A stretch of 64,000 bases of DNA from NCBI RefSeq assembly GCF_001483965.1, contig NZ_CP010796.1, forward strand, positions 992,001 to 1,056,000, given 5' to 3'. This stretch comes from Carnobacterium sp. CP1 (GTDB lineage: Bacteria > Bacillota > Bacilli > Lactobacillales > Carnobacteriaceae). Positions within the stretch are counted from its first letter, which is position 1, and every line of letters begins with the position of its first letter. Both the position numbers and the translations under genes were made by a program. Positions 56,136 to 64,000 of this stretch are shown piece after piece. The notes under the pieces were generated by a model that saw only the letters and a list, made by a program, of their open reading frames with translations, did not search any database and was not told the origin of the DNA.

Positions 56136-57569
56136 ATGAATAAATGTATGAATTGCCAACATATTAATGAAGAAAACGCCTCTTTTTGTGAGGAATGCGG
56201 AACTCCTTTAAATCCTGAAGTGCAGCCATTAAACCAAGAAGAACCTTCTGATACTAATACATCTACAGAAAATACTTTCAATACAAATGAACCTCATTAC
56301 TCAAAACCCTTAACAAAAAAGAATAAAATCCTTATACTTACTGGATGCCTTCTTGTTATTCTTTTTGCGGCAACATTTTCATTCGGGAAGAATTATTATA
56401 GTAAAGAGAACCAAATAGATCGCTTTATTGCCGCTCTCTCAACTGAAAAAGTAAAACCTATCCAGAATGCCGTTTCAAGTGCTGAACCAAACTTCAAAAT
56501 AACAGAAGATAATATAGTGCCATATGTCGAGTATCTAAAATCTCACAAAAAATACATATCTACTGTCGCAAATGAGTTGAAAACTTCAAATCAATCTGCG
56601 GATATCATAGTAGAAAAAAAAGGTTCATATTTCTTGTTTTTTGATAAATATGAATTTAACTTGGTGCCTCTTTATGTTGACATAACTACCAATCAAGATG
56701 ATGCAGTTATTAAAATGAATTCAGAAGTCATCATCGAAAAAGCTGAAGCAGACACTAACATGGAAATCGGACCTTTAGTACCTGGGGAATATGAATTCGA
56801 AGGTGCTGCTACAATCAATAAAAAGCCAGTTTCTATCAAACAGACAAAAGACCTTTCTTTATATAATGAAGACTTAGATAACTTAGTTTCACTTGATATC
56901 CAGGTAGTAGGTTTACACTTGTCCACAAATGTAAATTCAGGAGAAGTTTATATTGATGGTGAAAAAATTGGCGATATTGATAAAGCTAGTGAATTTAATA
57001 TTGATGAGTTAGCTTATAATGACGGGATGAGGTTACAAATAAAATATCCAGTCGGCGACGAAGTACTCACTACTGAAGAAGTCTTGCTAGCTCATTACTT
57101 TGACTATAGCGATGATTCAATAAACATTCGCAACCTTGACTTTGATATTTTAACTTCTGATGAAGCCGAATCTTTTATGAATGATTTTTATCTTTCAATG
57201 AGCTATGAAATGCGCTATAGTGAAGAAACTCAGTCTTTTGATAAGGTCAGTTTTTCAGAATTCTTTAAAGACGGAACCAGTAGCGCAATGTATCAAGATT
57301 TTGCCGACTATGTTAAAACTTACAAAGCAAAAGATTCTTTATATCAAACGGTTAGCTTTGACACTATCGATAGCCTTGTAATGACAGCGGAAAACACGTA
57401 CGAAATTTCTTACTCTGTTGACTATACAACTAATTATAGCGATTACGAAAAAGATACAGTCTACCAAACCCTCCATTATTCAAAAGTTACTCTATTTCAA
57501 GATGAAGACGGAGATTTAAAACTTGTCAATGATGGTGGAGCAGATAATGTGTCCGTAGAAGATTATTAA
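56136..57569 (+). CDS. TcaA/YvbJ-like zinc-ribbon membrane protein
   Basis: 477 residues. Zinc ribbon CMNCQHINEENASFCEECG (4-22), Asn/Thr-rich linker, transmembrane helix (KILILTGCLLVILFAATFSF) near 70, then TcaA extracellular domains: YYSKENQIDRFIAAL, ITEDNIVPYVEYL, FDKYEFNLVPLYVDITT, IGPLVPGEYEFEG, a further PEGA-like repeat (VNSGEVYIDGEKIGD) and an NTF2-like C-terminal part. TcaA is linked to glycopeptide sensitivity and cell-wall sensing. It is paralogous to the gene at 20904, which lacks the ribbon. Divergent from two other zinc-ribbon membrane genes. Confidence 0.85.
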   Translation: MNKCMNCQHINEENASFCEECGTPLNPEVQPLNQEEPSDTNTSTENTFNTNEPHYSKPLTKKNKILILTGCLLVILFAATFSFGKNYYSKENQIDRFIAALSTEKVKPIQNAVSSAEPNFKITEDNIVPYVEYLKSHKKYISTVANELKTSNQSADIIVEKKGSYFLFFDKYEFNLVPLYVDITTNQDDAVIKMNSEVIIEKAEADTNMEIGPLVPGEYEFEGAATINKKPVSIKQTKDLSLYNEDLDNLVSLDIQVVGLHLSTNVNSGEVYIDGEKIGDIDKASEFNIDELAYNDGMRLQIKYPVGDEVLTTEEVLLAHYFDYSDDSINIRNLDFDILTSDEAESFMNDFYLSMSYEMRYSEETQSFDKVSFSEFFKDGTSSAMYQDFADYVKTYKAKDSLYQTVSFDTIDSLVMTAENTYEISYSVDYTTNYSDYEKDTVYQTLHYSKVTLFQDEDGDLKLVNDGGADNVSVEDY

Positions 57570-57637
57570 TCTAAATCATTCATTTAAGAATCATGGGGTA
57601 CAAACGAACTAGGAAATAAGCCTCCACTTTAAAATTA

Positions 57638-57687
57638 AAAACCCGTAGACTTGCATAAAAATGCAGATCTGCGGGTTTATTTTTTTG
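57638..57687 (+). terminator. terminator of the TcaA-like gene
   Basis: AAACCCG..AGA..TGC / GCA..TCT..CGGGTTT stem with T7. Confidence 0.8.
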
Positions 57688-57885
57688 TGTAAGAAAGGGA
57701 AAAACACACTCATGTCCACTCTTGAGCTTCACTCACAATGCTTTTCTGCTAAATTTGCACAAGGTTTACTGGCGCTACTCTATTTAACCTTCTGTATGGA
57801 TGGAACATCCTACAACCATTAGCTACTTTCCTGACGAGCCACGATTGACTAGGTCCTGCTTTTTTCATTATTAAAATTGAAATGG
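57688..57885. other. spacer with no supported gene
   Basis: About 200 bases between the TcaA-like terminator and the GH3 gene; no hairpin with T-run or coding frame seen. Confidence 0.4.
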
Positions 57886-59073
57886 TTAGTCCAACAAAGA
57901 TAGCTTTTGTTTTAATTCCAGCACACGCATCAACGACTCATCCAATCTTTCCACAGATATAGTTCCATTGGAGACAGCATTTACAACGGCTGGTATTTGT
58001 GTTTGATATTGGGAAGTAACAACGATGTCATTTCCAGCAACAATTGCTTTTACTGCAGCTGCATCAGAATCAATAAAATCTTGTATACCGCCCATATCTA
58101 GGTCATCTGTAATAATAATTCCTTTATAGTCCAATTGTTCTCTTAAAATTGCAATAACCTTTGGTGATAGTGAAGCTGGATGTTCCGGATCAATGCTCTT
58201 AACAATATTATGAGACACCAACACCATTGAAGCTCCTGCTCTTATTCCCGCTTCAAATGGAATAAAATCATTTTTTTCGAATGTTTCAGATGGGCGATTG
58301 TCATATGCAATTCCCACATGTGTATCTTCTACATCCCCATAACCCGGAAAGTGTTTCAATACAGATCCAATGTTATTTTTGTTCATTGTTTCTGTTACTT
58401 GCTTAATATAATCTGCCGTCACCTTTGAGTCTTGTCCAAGCGTACGATCAGCAATAAAACTGGTCTCACTCGTTGCAACATCTGCCACAGGCGCAAAATT
58501 CAAATTGATTCCCATAGACAGCAATAATTGCGACACTTCATTTGTTTCCTTGATAACTGCTGATATTCCACCCAAGTTAAAAGCTTCTTGCGGAGAAGGG
58601 AATTTTCTATCTATAAATCCTTCTGTACTTAAACGAGAAACCGTTCCGCCTTCCTGATCTACTCCAATTAGTAATGGGATTTTTGCAACTTCTTGATAAC
58701 CCTTAAGCGTTTTTGTAACACTCTCTTGGTTTTGTCCAGTAAAGTCTTTACCAAATAATATATACCCACCTAGTTTATATTTTGAAACATCTTCAATTTC
58801 TTGCACATCAGGAACACGTACTAAAAATAGTTGTCCTACTTTTTCTTCAATTGACATATTAGAAATACGTTCCTCTAATTTTTCTCCTGTCTCTTTCGCT
58901 TCATCTTTTTTTACTTCTTCTTTTTTAATTTCAGATGTCTTTTTTACTTCTTTAGTTTCCGTTACTGTTTCTTTTTCTTTAATTTGTCCTTTATTTACCG
59001 CTGTTGACTGACAAGCTGTCAAGACAAAAACACTCACTAATAAGAGCACAATTATGCTTTTTTTATACTGCAT
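57886..59073 (-). CDS. GH3 beta-N-acetylhexosaminidase lipoprotein (NagZ-like)
   Basis: 395 residues. Lipobox VLTACQ (Cys21), then a Lys/Glu-rich linker (TETKEVKKTSEIKKEEVKKD), then a single GH3 catalytic domain from about 75: MSIEEKVGQLFLVRV, GVDQEGGTVSRLS, the KHFPGYGDVEDTHVG loop with the catalytic His/Asp, and nucleophile TDDLDMGG. No second beta-sandwich domain, so the exo-acting NagZ subgroup. It cleaves N-acetylglucosamine from muropeptides outside the cell in peptidoglycan recycling. Monocistronic. Confidence 0.93.
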   Translation of the reverse strand: MQYKKSIIVLLLVSVFVLTACQSTAVNKGQIKEKETVTETKEVKKTSEIKKEEVKKDEAKETGEKLEERISNMSIEEKVGQLFLVRVPDVQEIEDVSKYKLGGYILFGKDFTGQNQESVTKTLKGYQEVAKIPLLIGVDQEGGTVSRLSTEGFIDRKFPSPQEAFNLGGISAVIKETNEVSQLLLSMGINLNFAPVADVATSETSFIADRTLGQDSKVTADYIKQVTETMNKNNIGSVLKHFPGYGDVEDTHVGIAYDNRPSETFEKNDFIPFEAGIRAGASMVLVSHNIVKSIDPEHPASLSPKVIAILREQLDYKGIIITDDLDMGGIQDFIDSDAAAVKAIVAGNDIVVTSQYQTQIPAVVNAVSNGTISVERLDESLMRVLELKQKLSLLD

Positions 59074-59185
59074 TTTTTATTTTCCTCTATTCTTATAAAA
59101 GATACATGAATGTTTTAAATGTAACTTTGCGTACCTTTTACGCTATCACTATCACTCTTAAACTCATTCTTTTAATAATACTCAT

Positions 59186-60124
59186 TTAGTGCTGTTTAGC
59201 TAAATCGGTGATGTAATCGAAAAAGGCATTACGATCGACTTCATAAACCAGATTGACCGGACGTCCGTGTTCAGATTCTTCTGTTTTTCCTTGGCTGACA
59301 CCAGATGAATGAACGATTGATTTGACAACTTTGTGCTTGACCAAATCCGCTTTTCCAACAGTAGCAGTGGTCAATACGTCCCACAAGAAATAAGTTGAAT
59401 TGGTATGAACATGGACTAACGGCGGCACAATGGCATAGCTTTGTCCTAAAAAATCGACTCCAATATTGGTTCTTTGACGCGCCCACGTTTCCCGCGTGTC
59501 AATTGTCAACGGCACCATATTTGTGCTTTCTAAAGCTACCAAATCGATTTCAATGTTGCTGTCCCAAACCGTCTTAGCAGCTTCGGGATCCCAAAAAGCG
59601 TTCCATTCCGCTGTTCCATCGTGCTCAGGTTCCTCAACGTTGCCTTTGTCTAAGAATGTGCCGCCCATCCAAGCTAGTTTTTCGATTTTCCCTTCGATAT
59701 CTGGCGCCAATTCCAATGCTCGTGCTAAATCGGTTAATGGGCCAATAAACACTAAGGTCACAAGTTCCTCACTTGAACGCAATGTTTCAATCAGGTGTTC
59801 ATGTGCTGGAAGCGACGCTTCTTTGGTTTTTGCTGGACCAAATTCGTTTAAAAGCGGCAAAGCGTCTACGGTAAATGCGTGCATCCGCCACTCTTTTGGA
59901 AAAGGATTTTTCCCGCGTGAATTGGATGACGCCACTTCGATAGCGACGCCGTGTCCAAAGCGGTCGATGATTTTTCGGCTAGCTGAGACAGCCGGTTCTA
60001 AATAGCAATCTGCCGGTATAACGCCTACACCGATCAACTCAACCTCTTTCATTTGCAAAAGCAAGAAGAGCGATACCAAATCGTCTACTCCGCCGTCATG
60101 ATTTAAATAAACTTTTTTCTTCAT
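59186..60124 (-). CDS. nucleoside hydrolase (IunH family)
   Basis: 312 residues. N-terminal Ca-binding motif NHDGGVDDLVSL (N8, D10, D14, D15), the variant of DTDPGIDD seen in one subgroup; then FIGPLTDLARALE, KLAWMGGTF (ligand loop), EWNAFWDPEAAKTVW and the C-terminal Asp region. It splits nucleosides into base and ribose. Encoded second after the GntR regulator (37-base gap) in a PurBox-preceded operon, consistent with purine salvage. ATG start. Confidence 0.9.
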   Translation of the reverse strand: MKKKVYLNHDGGVDDLVSLFLLLQMKEVELIGVGVIPADCYLEPAVSASRKIIDRFGHGVAIEVASSNSRGKNPFPKEWRMHAFTVDALPLLNEFGPAKTKEASLPAHEHLIETLRSSEELVTLVFIGPLTDLARALELAPDIEGKIEKLAWMGGTFLDKGNVEEPEHDGTAEWNAFWDPEAAKTVWDSNIEIDLVALESTNMVPLTIDTRETWARQRTNIGVDFLGQSYAIVPPLVHVHTNSTYFLWDVLTTATVGKADLVKHKVVKSIVHSSGVSQGKTEESEHGRPVNLVYEVDRNAFFDYITDLAKQH

Positions 60125-60161
60125 TGTTTAATAGCCTCTTTTCATCTGATAGTCGCTTGGT

Positions 60162-60812
60162 TTATTGCATGCCGTGAATAACACTTAACGTTAATTGATT
60201 GATTAGGATCCGTGTTTCTTTTCTAGCTAATGCGTACTCTCCTGCTGTTAAATAAAGCACGATCTTTTGGTATAGTCTATTTTTAACTTCTCGGTTTTTG
60301 TACATTAAATCCCGGTAATCATGGTCTTCTTGCAGCTGCAATTCTCGGATGGTGTCCATCACAAGCGATGCAGAGAATCGATTTTTGCTCAACGTCAGCA
60401 ATTGATGGATAAAGCGGGTTTCTTGTTTTATGTACTCTTTTTCCGTCCCATCTGCAACAGCCAACAACTCAGCTAAGATTTCTTCGATTCCGTTATTTTG
60501 GATACTTAGTTCTTTGATTTGTAAATAATGAAAATAATTTACTAAAAACAATTCAATAAATTCTAACCGTTCTTGGATGCCCCGTGAATCGATTGGTTGT
60601 TCTTTGATCCGTGCGCCTTTATGCGGCTCGATCTCTAAATACCCCTCTGCTTGCAAGCGTTGAAAAGCATACCGGACAGGCGTACGGCTGATGGCTAATT
60701 CTTTGGATAATTTTTGTTCGGTAATATGTGTTTGCGGCAGCCATTGTCTTGCATGGATTTGGTTTTTTATGTAACGATACGCTGTTTCCTCTAAATTTTT
60801 TGGTTTCGGCAT
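60162..60812 (-). CDS. GntR family transcriptional regulator
   Basis: 216 residues. Winged HTH at 8-70 (AYRYIKNQIHARQWLPQTHI, ELAISRTPVRYAFQRLQAEG, LEIEPHKGARI) and a helical FCD-like effector domain. First gene of an operon with the nucleoside hydrolase; probably responds to a nucleoside or ribose compound. The ATG at 60812 is used; GTGGGTGA lies upstream. A leader of nearly 190 bases separates it from its promoter. Confidence 0.87.
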   Translation of the reverse strand: MPKPKNLEETAYRYIKNQIHARQWLPQTHITEQKLSKELAISRTPVRYAFQRLQAEGYLEIEPHKGARIKEQPIDSRGIQERLEFIELFLVNYFHYLQIKELSIQNNGIEEILAELLAVADGTEKEYIKQETRFIHQLLTLSKNRFSASLVMDTIRELQLQEDHDYRDLMYKNREVKNRLYQKIVLYLTAGEYALARKETRILINQLTLSVIHGMQ

Positions 60813-60824
60813 TTTTTCACCCAC

Positions 60825-61011
60825 TTTTTTTCATTAAGACCTTTTGTTCACATTTTTGAACTTTTTTGGCTCTATTTGATTATAGATTCTTTGCAAGCCT
60901 TCTTCAAGTTTGAACCTGCTTAACCCCGCCTCGAACTTCCCAAAATCCAAAACGTCGCTGAAGTTGAAATTACGGACTTTGTTCCGTTTACTCCCCTATC
61001 AATACGCTCTT
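60825..61011 (-). other. long untranslated leader of the gntR-nucleoside hydrolase operon
   Basis: On the minus strand this segment lies between the -10 box and the regulator start. It has an ACGGA / TCCGT hairpin (60972-60988) and AACTTC / GAAGTT pairing further down. One frame stays open for 48 codons (RNFNFSDVLDFGKFEAGLSR...) ending at 60834, but has no usual start. It could be regulatory RNA; I know no matching riboswitch class. Confidence 0.35.
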
Positions 61012-61041
61012 ATTCTATCAAGTAGTTGTCTTTCTGTCAAC
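61012..61041 (-). promoter_or_regulatory. sigma-A promoter of the gntR-nucleoside hydrolase operon
   Basis: TTGACA (61036-61041) and TAGAAT (61012-61017) with an 18-base spacer on the minus strand. Confidence 0.8.
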
Positions 61042-61046
61042 CCTAA

Positions 61047-61089
61047 AAACGAACATATTTACTTTACTAACTAACAATAGTTCGTTTTA
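61047..61089. promoter_or_regulatory. PurBox pair (PurR operator)
   Basis: AAAACGAACATAT (61047-61059) and the inverted AATAGTTCGTTTT (61077-61089), separated by 17 bases. This is the geometry of Bacillus PurR operators, with the invariant CGAA core. It lies just upstream of the -35 box. PurR binds such sites and releases or activates with PRPP. Confidence 0.8.
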
Positions 61090-61174
61090 ACCGATATTTA
61101 CTTTTGTTTTAAACGCCTAATTCAATTTTTTTGTCTTTATTACCAAACTATGTTTTCTAACAATCGATTGAAAA

Positions 61175-61206
61175 TAAAAAAAAGAAATCCATTTTTCAAT
61201 GGATGC
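61175..61206 (-). terminator. terminator of the EamA transporter gene
   Basis: AAATCCAT / ATGGAT stem with a T-rich tail on the minus strand, about 10 bases after the stop. Confidence 0.75.
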
Positions 61207-61215
61207 TTATTAGAC

Positions 61216-62121
61216 TCATTCGCTTTTTACTTTACGGTTTACTTTAATGCCGTCTCGTTCTAACAGACCGCTTTCACTGATAAAAGTAGACCCTAAAATA
61301 AAGATCCCGCCAATCAGCTGAATAGGAGTTAGGTTTTCATTTAAGAATAATGCTGAAACCAAGACAGCTGAAATTGGATCAATATAGCTTAACGTTGCAA
61401 TCGTCTGGCTTTTCAGTTCTTGCATGGCTGAAAAATACAATACATAAGCTACACCAGTATGGACGACTCCTAAAACCAAAAGATAGGGCAAAGAAACTTT
61501 TGGAATAGCCAGTACATCAAAGCCTTCGGTTATAAATATGTACGGTGCTAAAACTAAAGAAGCGATCATTAATTGGAACATCGTACTTTCCAAGCCGGAT
61601 AGACCTTTCAAAAACTTGTTCAGAATCACTACACAGGCATAAAAAGCCGCTGCTCCGATGCCATACAAAATACCAAGCGGATGCTTGAACCCTTCTCCGC
61701 CTACCGTGCCTCTGCCGACGATCAAATACATCCCAACCATAGCCAGCAGGATACAGCCGACTCTTACTGCGGTCAGTTTTTCTTTGAAGATAAAAGGCGA
61801 AGCCAGCATAACGAATACCGGCGCGAAATAATAGCTTAAAGTAGCGTTGGAAACGGTAGTGTATTTATACGCTTCAAACAACAATATCCAATTAAAACCA
61901 ATAGCTGCTCCAGAAAGCAGCAACGGAACTCTGTTTTCCTTTAAACGCGGCCAAGGTACTTTGTCTCGCTTGATCAGCAAAACCATCAATAAAAATAAAC
62001 TTCCCAGTATCCCCCGATACAAGGCTATTTCACTCGATGCCAATGCGATATTTTTAACGAATAAACTGATTGTTCCAAATATCAGCATGGCTGCTATCAC
62101 TTTTAATTTTGCTTTCCCCAT
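61216..62121 (-). CDS. EamA/DMT-family permease
   Basis: 301 residues with 10 transmembrane helices in two EamA repeats: first half KVIAAMLIFGTISLFVKNIA, ALYRGILGSLFLLMVLLI, GFNWILLFEAYKYTTVSNAT; second half FYACVVILNKFLKGLSG, VVHTGVAYVLYFSAM, SYIDPISAVLVSALFL. DMT carriers usually export metabolites or amino acids or take them up; the substrate is not known. Located between the PurBox operon and purB, but it has its own terminator and probably its own promoter. Confidence 0.9.
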   Translation of the reverse strand: MGKAKLKVIAAMLIFGTISLFVKNIALASSEIALYRGILGSLFLLMVLLIKRDKVPWPRLKENRVPLLLSGAAIGFNWILLFEAYKYTTVSNATLSYYFAPVFVMLASPFIFKEKLTAVRVGCILLAMVGMYLIVGRGTVGGEGFKHPLGILYGIGAAAFYACVVILNKFLKGLSGLESTMFQLMIASLVLAPYIFITEGFDVLAIPKVSLPYLLVLGVVHTGVAYVLYFSAMQELKSQTIATLSYIDPISAVLVSALFLNENLTPIQLIGGIFILGSTFISESGLLERDGIKVNRKVKSE

Positions 62122-62151
62122 CCTTAAAGCCCCCTTGATTTTTGATAGAAG

Positions 62152-62192
62152 AAAATGGCATAGGTTCCCTTATGGGTGGGTCCCTACGCCAT
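62152..62192 (-). terminator. terminator of the purKB segment
   Basis: ATGGC-TAGG / CCTA-GCCAT stem followed by TTTTCTTC on the minus strand, about 15 bases after purB. Confidence 0.7.
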
Positions 62193-62205
62193 CGGTTGCA
62201 TTTTT

Positions 62206-63498
62206 TTAAAGTCCTACTCGTTCAAATAATTCATCCACGTTTTTTAAATGGTAGCGGTAATCGAATGCATCGTCTAAATCTTCCAACGTTAATTTAGACA
62301 TGATTTCGCTGTCGCCTTCTAACAAATCACGAAACGGGATATGGCTTTCCCATGAAACAGCGGTTTTAGGCTGCACCAAGTCATACGCTTGTTCACGGCT
62401 CAATCCTTTATCGATCAGTTTCAACAGCACACGTTGGCTGTAGATCAAGCCGTAAGTCGCATCCATATTGCGTCTCATATTTTCAGGAAACACCGTTAGA
62501 TTCTGAATCAACTGACCAAAACGATTCAAGATGTAATCCAATAAAATCGTTGTGTCCGGCAAAATGATTCGTTCAGCTGAAGAATGCGAAATATCGCGTT
62601 CGTGCCATAAGACGACATTGTCATACGCTGTCAGCATGTGCCCGCGAATCACCCGTGCTAGTCCGGTCACATTTTCCGAGCCAATGGGATTGCGTTTGTG
62701 CGGCATAGCTGAAGAGCCTTTTTGACCTTTTGCAAAATACTCTTCGACTTCCCGAGTTTCTGATTTTTGCAGGCTGCGGATCTCAGTCGCAAATTTTTCA
62801 ATGCTTGTGGCAATCAAAGCCAGAGTCGCGACGTATTCAGCATGTAAATCGCGCGGCAAGATTTGGGTTGAGATCTCCTGCGGTCGAATTCCTAATTGTT
62901 CACAAACGTATTTTTCGACAAAAGGCGGTATGTTGGCGAACGTTCCAACCGCTCCACTGATTTTCCCGGCTTCAATTCCTTCAGCCGCATGTTCAAAACG
63001 TTCGATGTTGCGTTTCATTTCTGAATACCAAAGAGCTAGTTTGAGCCCAAATGTGGTCGGCTCAGCATGTACACCATGCGTTCTTCCCATCATTACCGTG
63101 TACTTGTAAGCTTTAGCTTTTTCCCCCAGAATATCCAAAAAGTTCGTTAAATCCCGCCGCAGCACTTCATTGACTTGTTTTAATTGATACCCATATGCCG
63201 TATCAACAACATCGGTACTGGTCAATCCATAGTGGACCCATTTGCGTTCTTCGCCCAGAGATTCAGAGACAGCCCGCGTAAACGCTACGACATCGTGTCT
63301 CGTTTCTGCTTCGATTTCTAAAATACGTTTGGTATCAAAGCTTGCATGGTCACGAATTTTCTTTGCTTCTTCTTTTGGGATCTCGCCTAACTCAGCCCAC
63401 GCTTCGGCAGCTAAAATCTCGACTTCTAACCAGGTGTTGTAACGATTTTCATCTGTCCATAGTTTTCCCATTTCAGGTCTCGTATACCGTTCGATCAT
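62206..63498 (-). CDS. purB: adenylosuccinate lyase
   Basis: 430 residues, fumarase/aspartase superfamily. Signature loop [15 protein letters not shown] near residue 260, catalytic His in [11 protein letters not shown] and [14 protein letters not shown]. It catalyses two purine steps: SAICAR to AICAR and adenylosuccinate to AMP. The start at 63498 ([11 protein letters not shown]) follows AGAGGG; the longer frame has no ribosome site. Follows purK by 16 bases. Confidence 0.98.
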   Translation of the reverse strand: MIERYTRPEMGKLWTDENRYNTWLEVEILAAEAWAELGEIPKEEAKKIRDHASFDTKRILEIEAETRHDVVAFTRAVSESLGEERKWVHYGLTSTDVVDTAYGYQLKQVNEVLRRDLTNFLDILGEKAKAYKYTVMMGRTHGVHAEPTTFGLKLALWYSEMKRNIERFEHAAEGIEAGKISGAVGTFANIPPFVEKYVCEQLGIRPQEISTQILPRDLHAEYVATLALIATSIEKFATEIRSLQKSETREVEEYFAKGQKGSSAMPHKRNPIGSENVTGLARVIRGHMLTAYDNVVLWHERDISHSSAERIILPDTTILLDYILNRFGQLIQNLTVFPENMRRNMDATYGLIYSQRVLLKLIDKGLSREQAYDLVQPKTAVSWESHIPFRDLLEGDSEIMSKLTLEDLDDAFDYRYHLKNVDELFERVGL

Positions 63499-63514
63499 GC
63501 TCTTTTCCCTCTTT

Positions 63515-64000
63515 CTATCCCCATACGCCGGTATCATTGATAGTGGCTAAAGTTTTTTCAATATCATCCGTCAAAACTGTGATATGTCCCATTTTTTGGC
63601 CCTTAACGGTTCCTTTTTTACCATAATAATGAAAATGCCAATCAGGTTTTAGTTGAATCTGCAATTTTGCACCTTCTAAGTGTTCACCTAAAATATTGGT
63701 TATCACTGCTTTAGAATGCAATTCAATTTCTGGCAAAGGCCATCCGCAAATGGTTCGGATATGAGCTTCGAATTGCGATATAGAACAAGCTTCAATGCTG
63801 TAGAGTCCTGCATTGTTCGGTCTAGGCACTAGCTCATTGACGTATAGTGCTCCTGACGAAGTCAAAAACAATTCCACTCCTAATGAACCCACTAAATTCA
63901 GGCTCTCAGCAATCGTTGCAGCGATCCGAACGGCTTCTTCCGCTACTTCATCTTGAATGCGGGCCGGTACGATACTTTGATGCAAGATATTTCGGCGGTA
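63515..64000 (-). CDS. purK: N5-carboxyaminoimidazole ribonucleotide synthase (5' end outside window)
   Basis: The C-terminal 161 residues, continuing off the right edge. Block [12 protein letters not shown], then [19 protein letters not shown] (ATP-grasp Mg ligands) and [20 protein letters not shown] are characteristic of PurK. It makes N5-CAIR from AIR, ATP and bicarbonate. The stop is 16 bases before purB; purE would be expected upstream outside the window. Confidence 0.95.
   Translation of the reverse strand, partial: YRRNILHQSIVPARIQDEVAEEAVRIAATIAESLNLVGSLGVELFLTSSGALYVNELVPRPNNAGLYSIEACSISQFEAHIRTICGWPLPEIELHSKAVITNILGEHLEGAKLQIQLKPDWHFHYYGKKGTVKGQKMGHITVLTDDIEKTLATINDTGVWG

Noticed and set aside
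59496-60005. 169-residue plus-strand frame antisense to the nucleoside hydrolase
   Set aside because: Wholly inside a recognised gene on the other strand, Ser/Pro-rich and without a ribosome site.
60825-61011. Known riboswitch (purine, guanidine, PRPP types)
   Set aside because: I could not match any conserved core to the leader; kept as unexplained structured RNA.

Overview
The window looks like the chromosome of a low-GC Gram-positive bacterium of the order Lactobacillales, most likely Carnobacteriaceae (Carnobacterium or a close relative). The evidence is AT-rich DNA with strong AGGAGG-type ribosome binding sites, the housekeeping run pcrA-ligA-camS-gatCAB-dagK, lipoproteins with LxAC lipoboxes, a LevR-type sigma-54 activator driving a lactose/cellobiose-type PTS, and cre and PurBox operators of the Bacillus/lactic type. 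No rRNA, prophage, complete insertion sequence or CRISPR array is visible. The genus is an inference from gene content, not from a sequence comparison.

Layout. 1-6.2 kb: a truncated membrane acyltransferase, methionine aminopeptidase, a flavodoxin, two TetR regulators, an M29 aminopeptidase, a decayed OsmC gene and a tRNA-Arg(CCU). 6.2-13.1 kb: small proteins, a PTS IIB-IIA pair behind a textbook sigma-54 promoter with tandem cre sites and upstream inverted repeats, its LevR-like activator, and a DEAD-box helicase. 13.5-20.7 kb: an oxidoreductase, an Mga-like regulator, an aldo/keto reductase, a membrane-anchored phosphoesterase, an MBL-fold hydrolase and a VOC protein. 20.9-23.2 kb: a TcaA-like protein and a DUF5105-type lipoprotein. 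23.5-28.7 kb: a PfkB-like protein with an altered catalytic motif, a tandem PII-like protein overlapping a fused DUF1538 membrane protein, and a TM-helix-repeat (MscS-related) protein. 29-41.9 kb: MATE pump, HAD phosphatase, SEC-C paralogues, phosphoribosyltransferase, GT8 glycosyltransferase, DUF1576 membrane protein, tocopherol-cyclase-like protein and a secreted LysM polysaccharide deacetylase. 42.2-54 kb: RNA methyltransferase, lipid kinase, the GatCAB amidotransferase, CamS, DNA ligase and PcrA helicase. 54.3-57.6 kb: three zinc-ribbon membrane proteins, one of them TcaA-like and paralogous to the gene at 20.9 kb. 57.9-64 kb: a GH3 lipoprotein, a GntR-nucleoside hydrolase operon behind a PurBox pair, a DMT transporter, and purB-purK running off the end.

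How the genes work together. The PTS locus is a complete regulatory circuit (activator, enhancer-like sites, cre, sigma-54 promoter), but no IIC membrane component is encoded here. The nucleoside hydrolase operon and purKB link purine salvage and synthesis. The tandem PII-like protein and the DUF1538 protein are translationally coupled and probably form a nitrogen- or energy-gated transporter module.

The most unusual non-coding structure is a set of intergenic arrays with a 51-52 bp period (three sequence families, at about 6.8, 23.4, 28.8, 35.1-35.6 and 40.2 kb) and a separate hairpin element of about 37 bp. Two copies of the hairpin interrupt the largest array.
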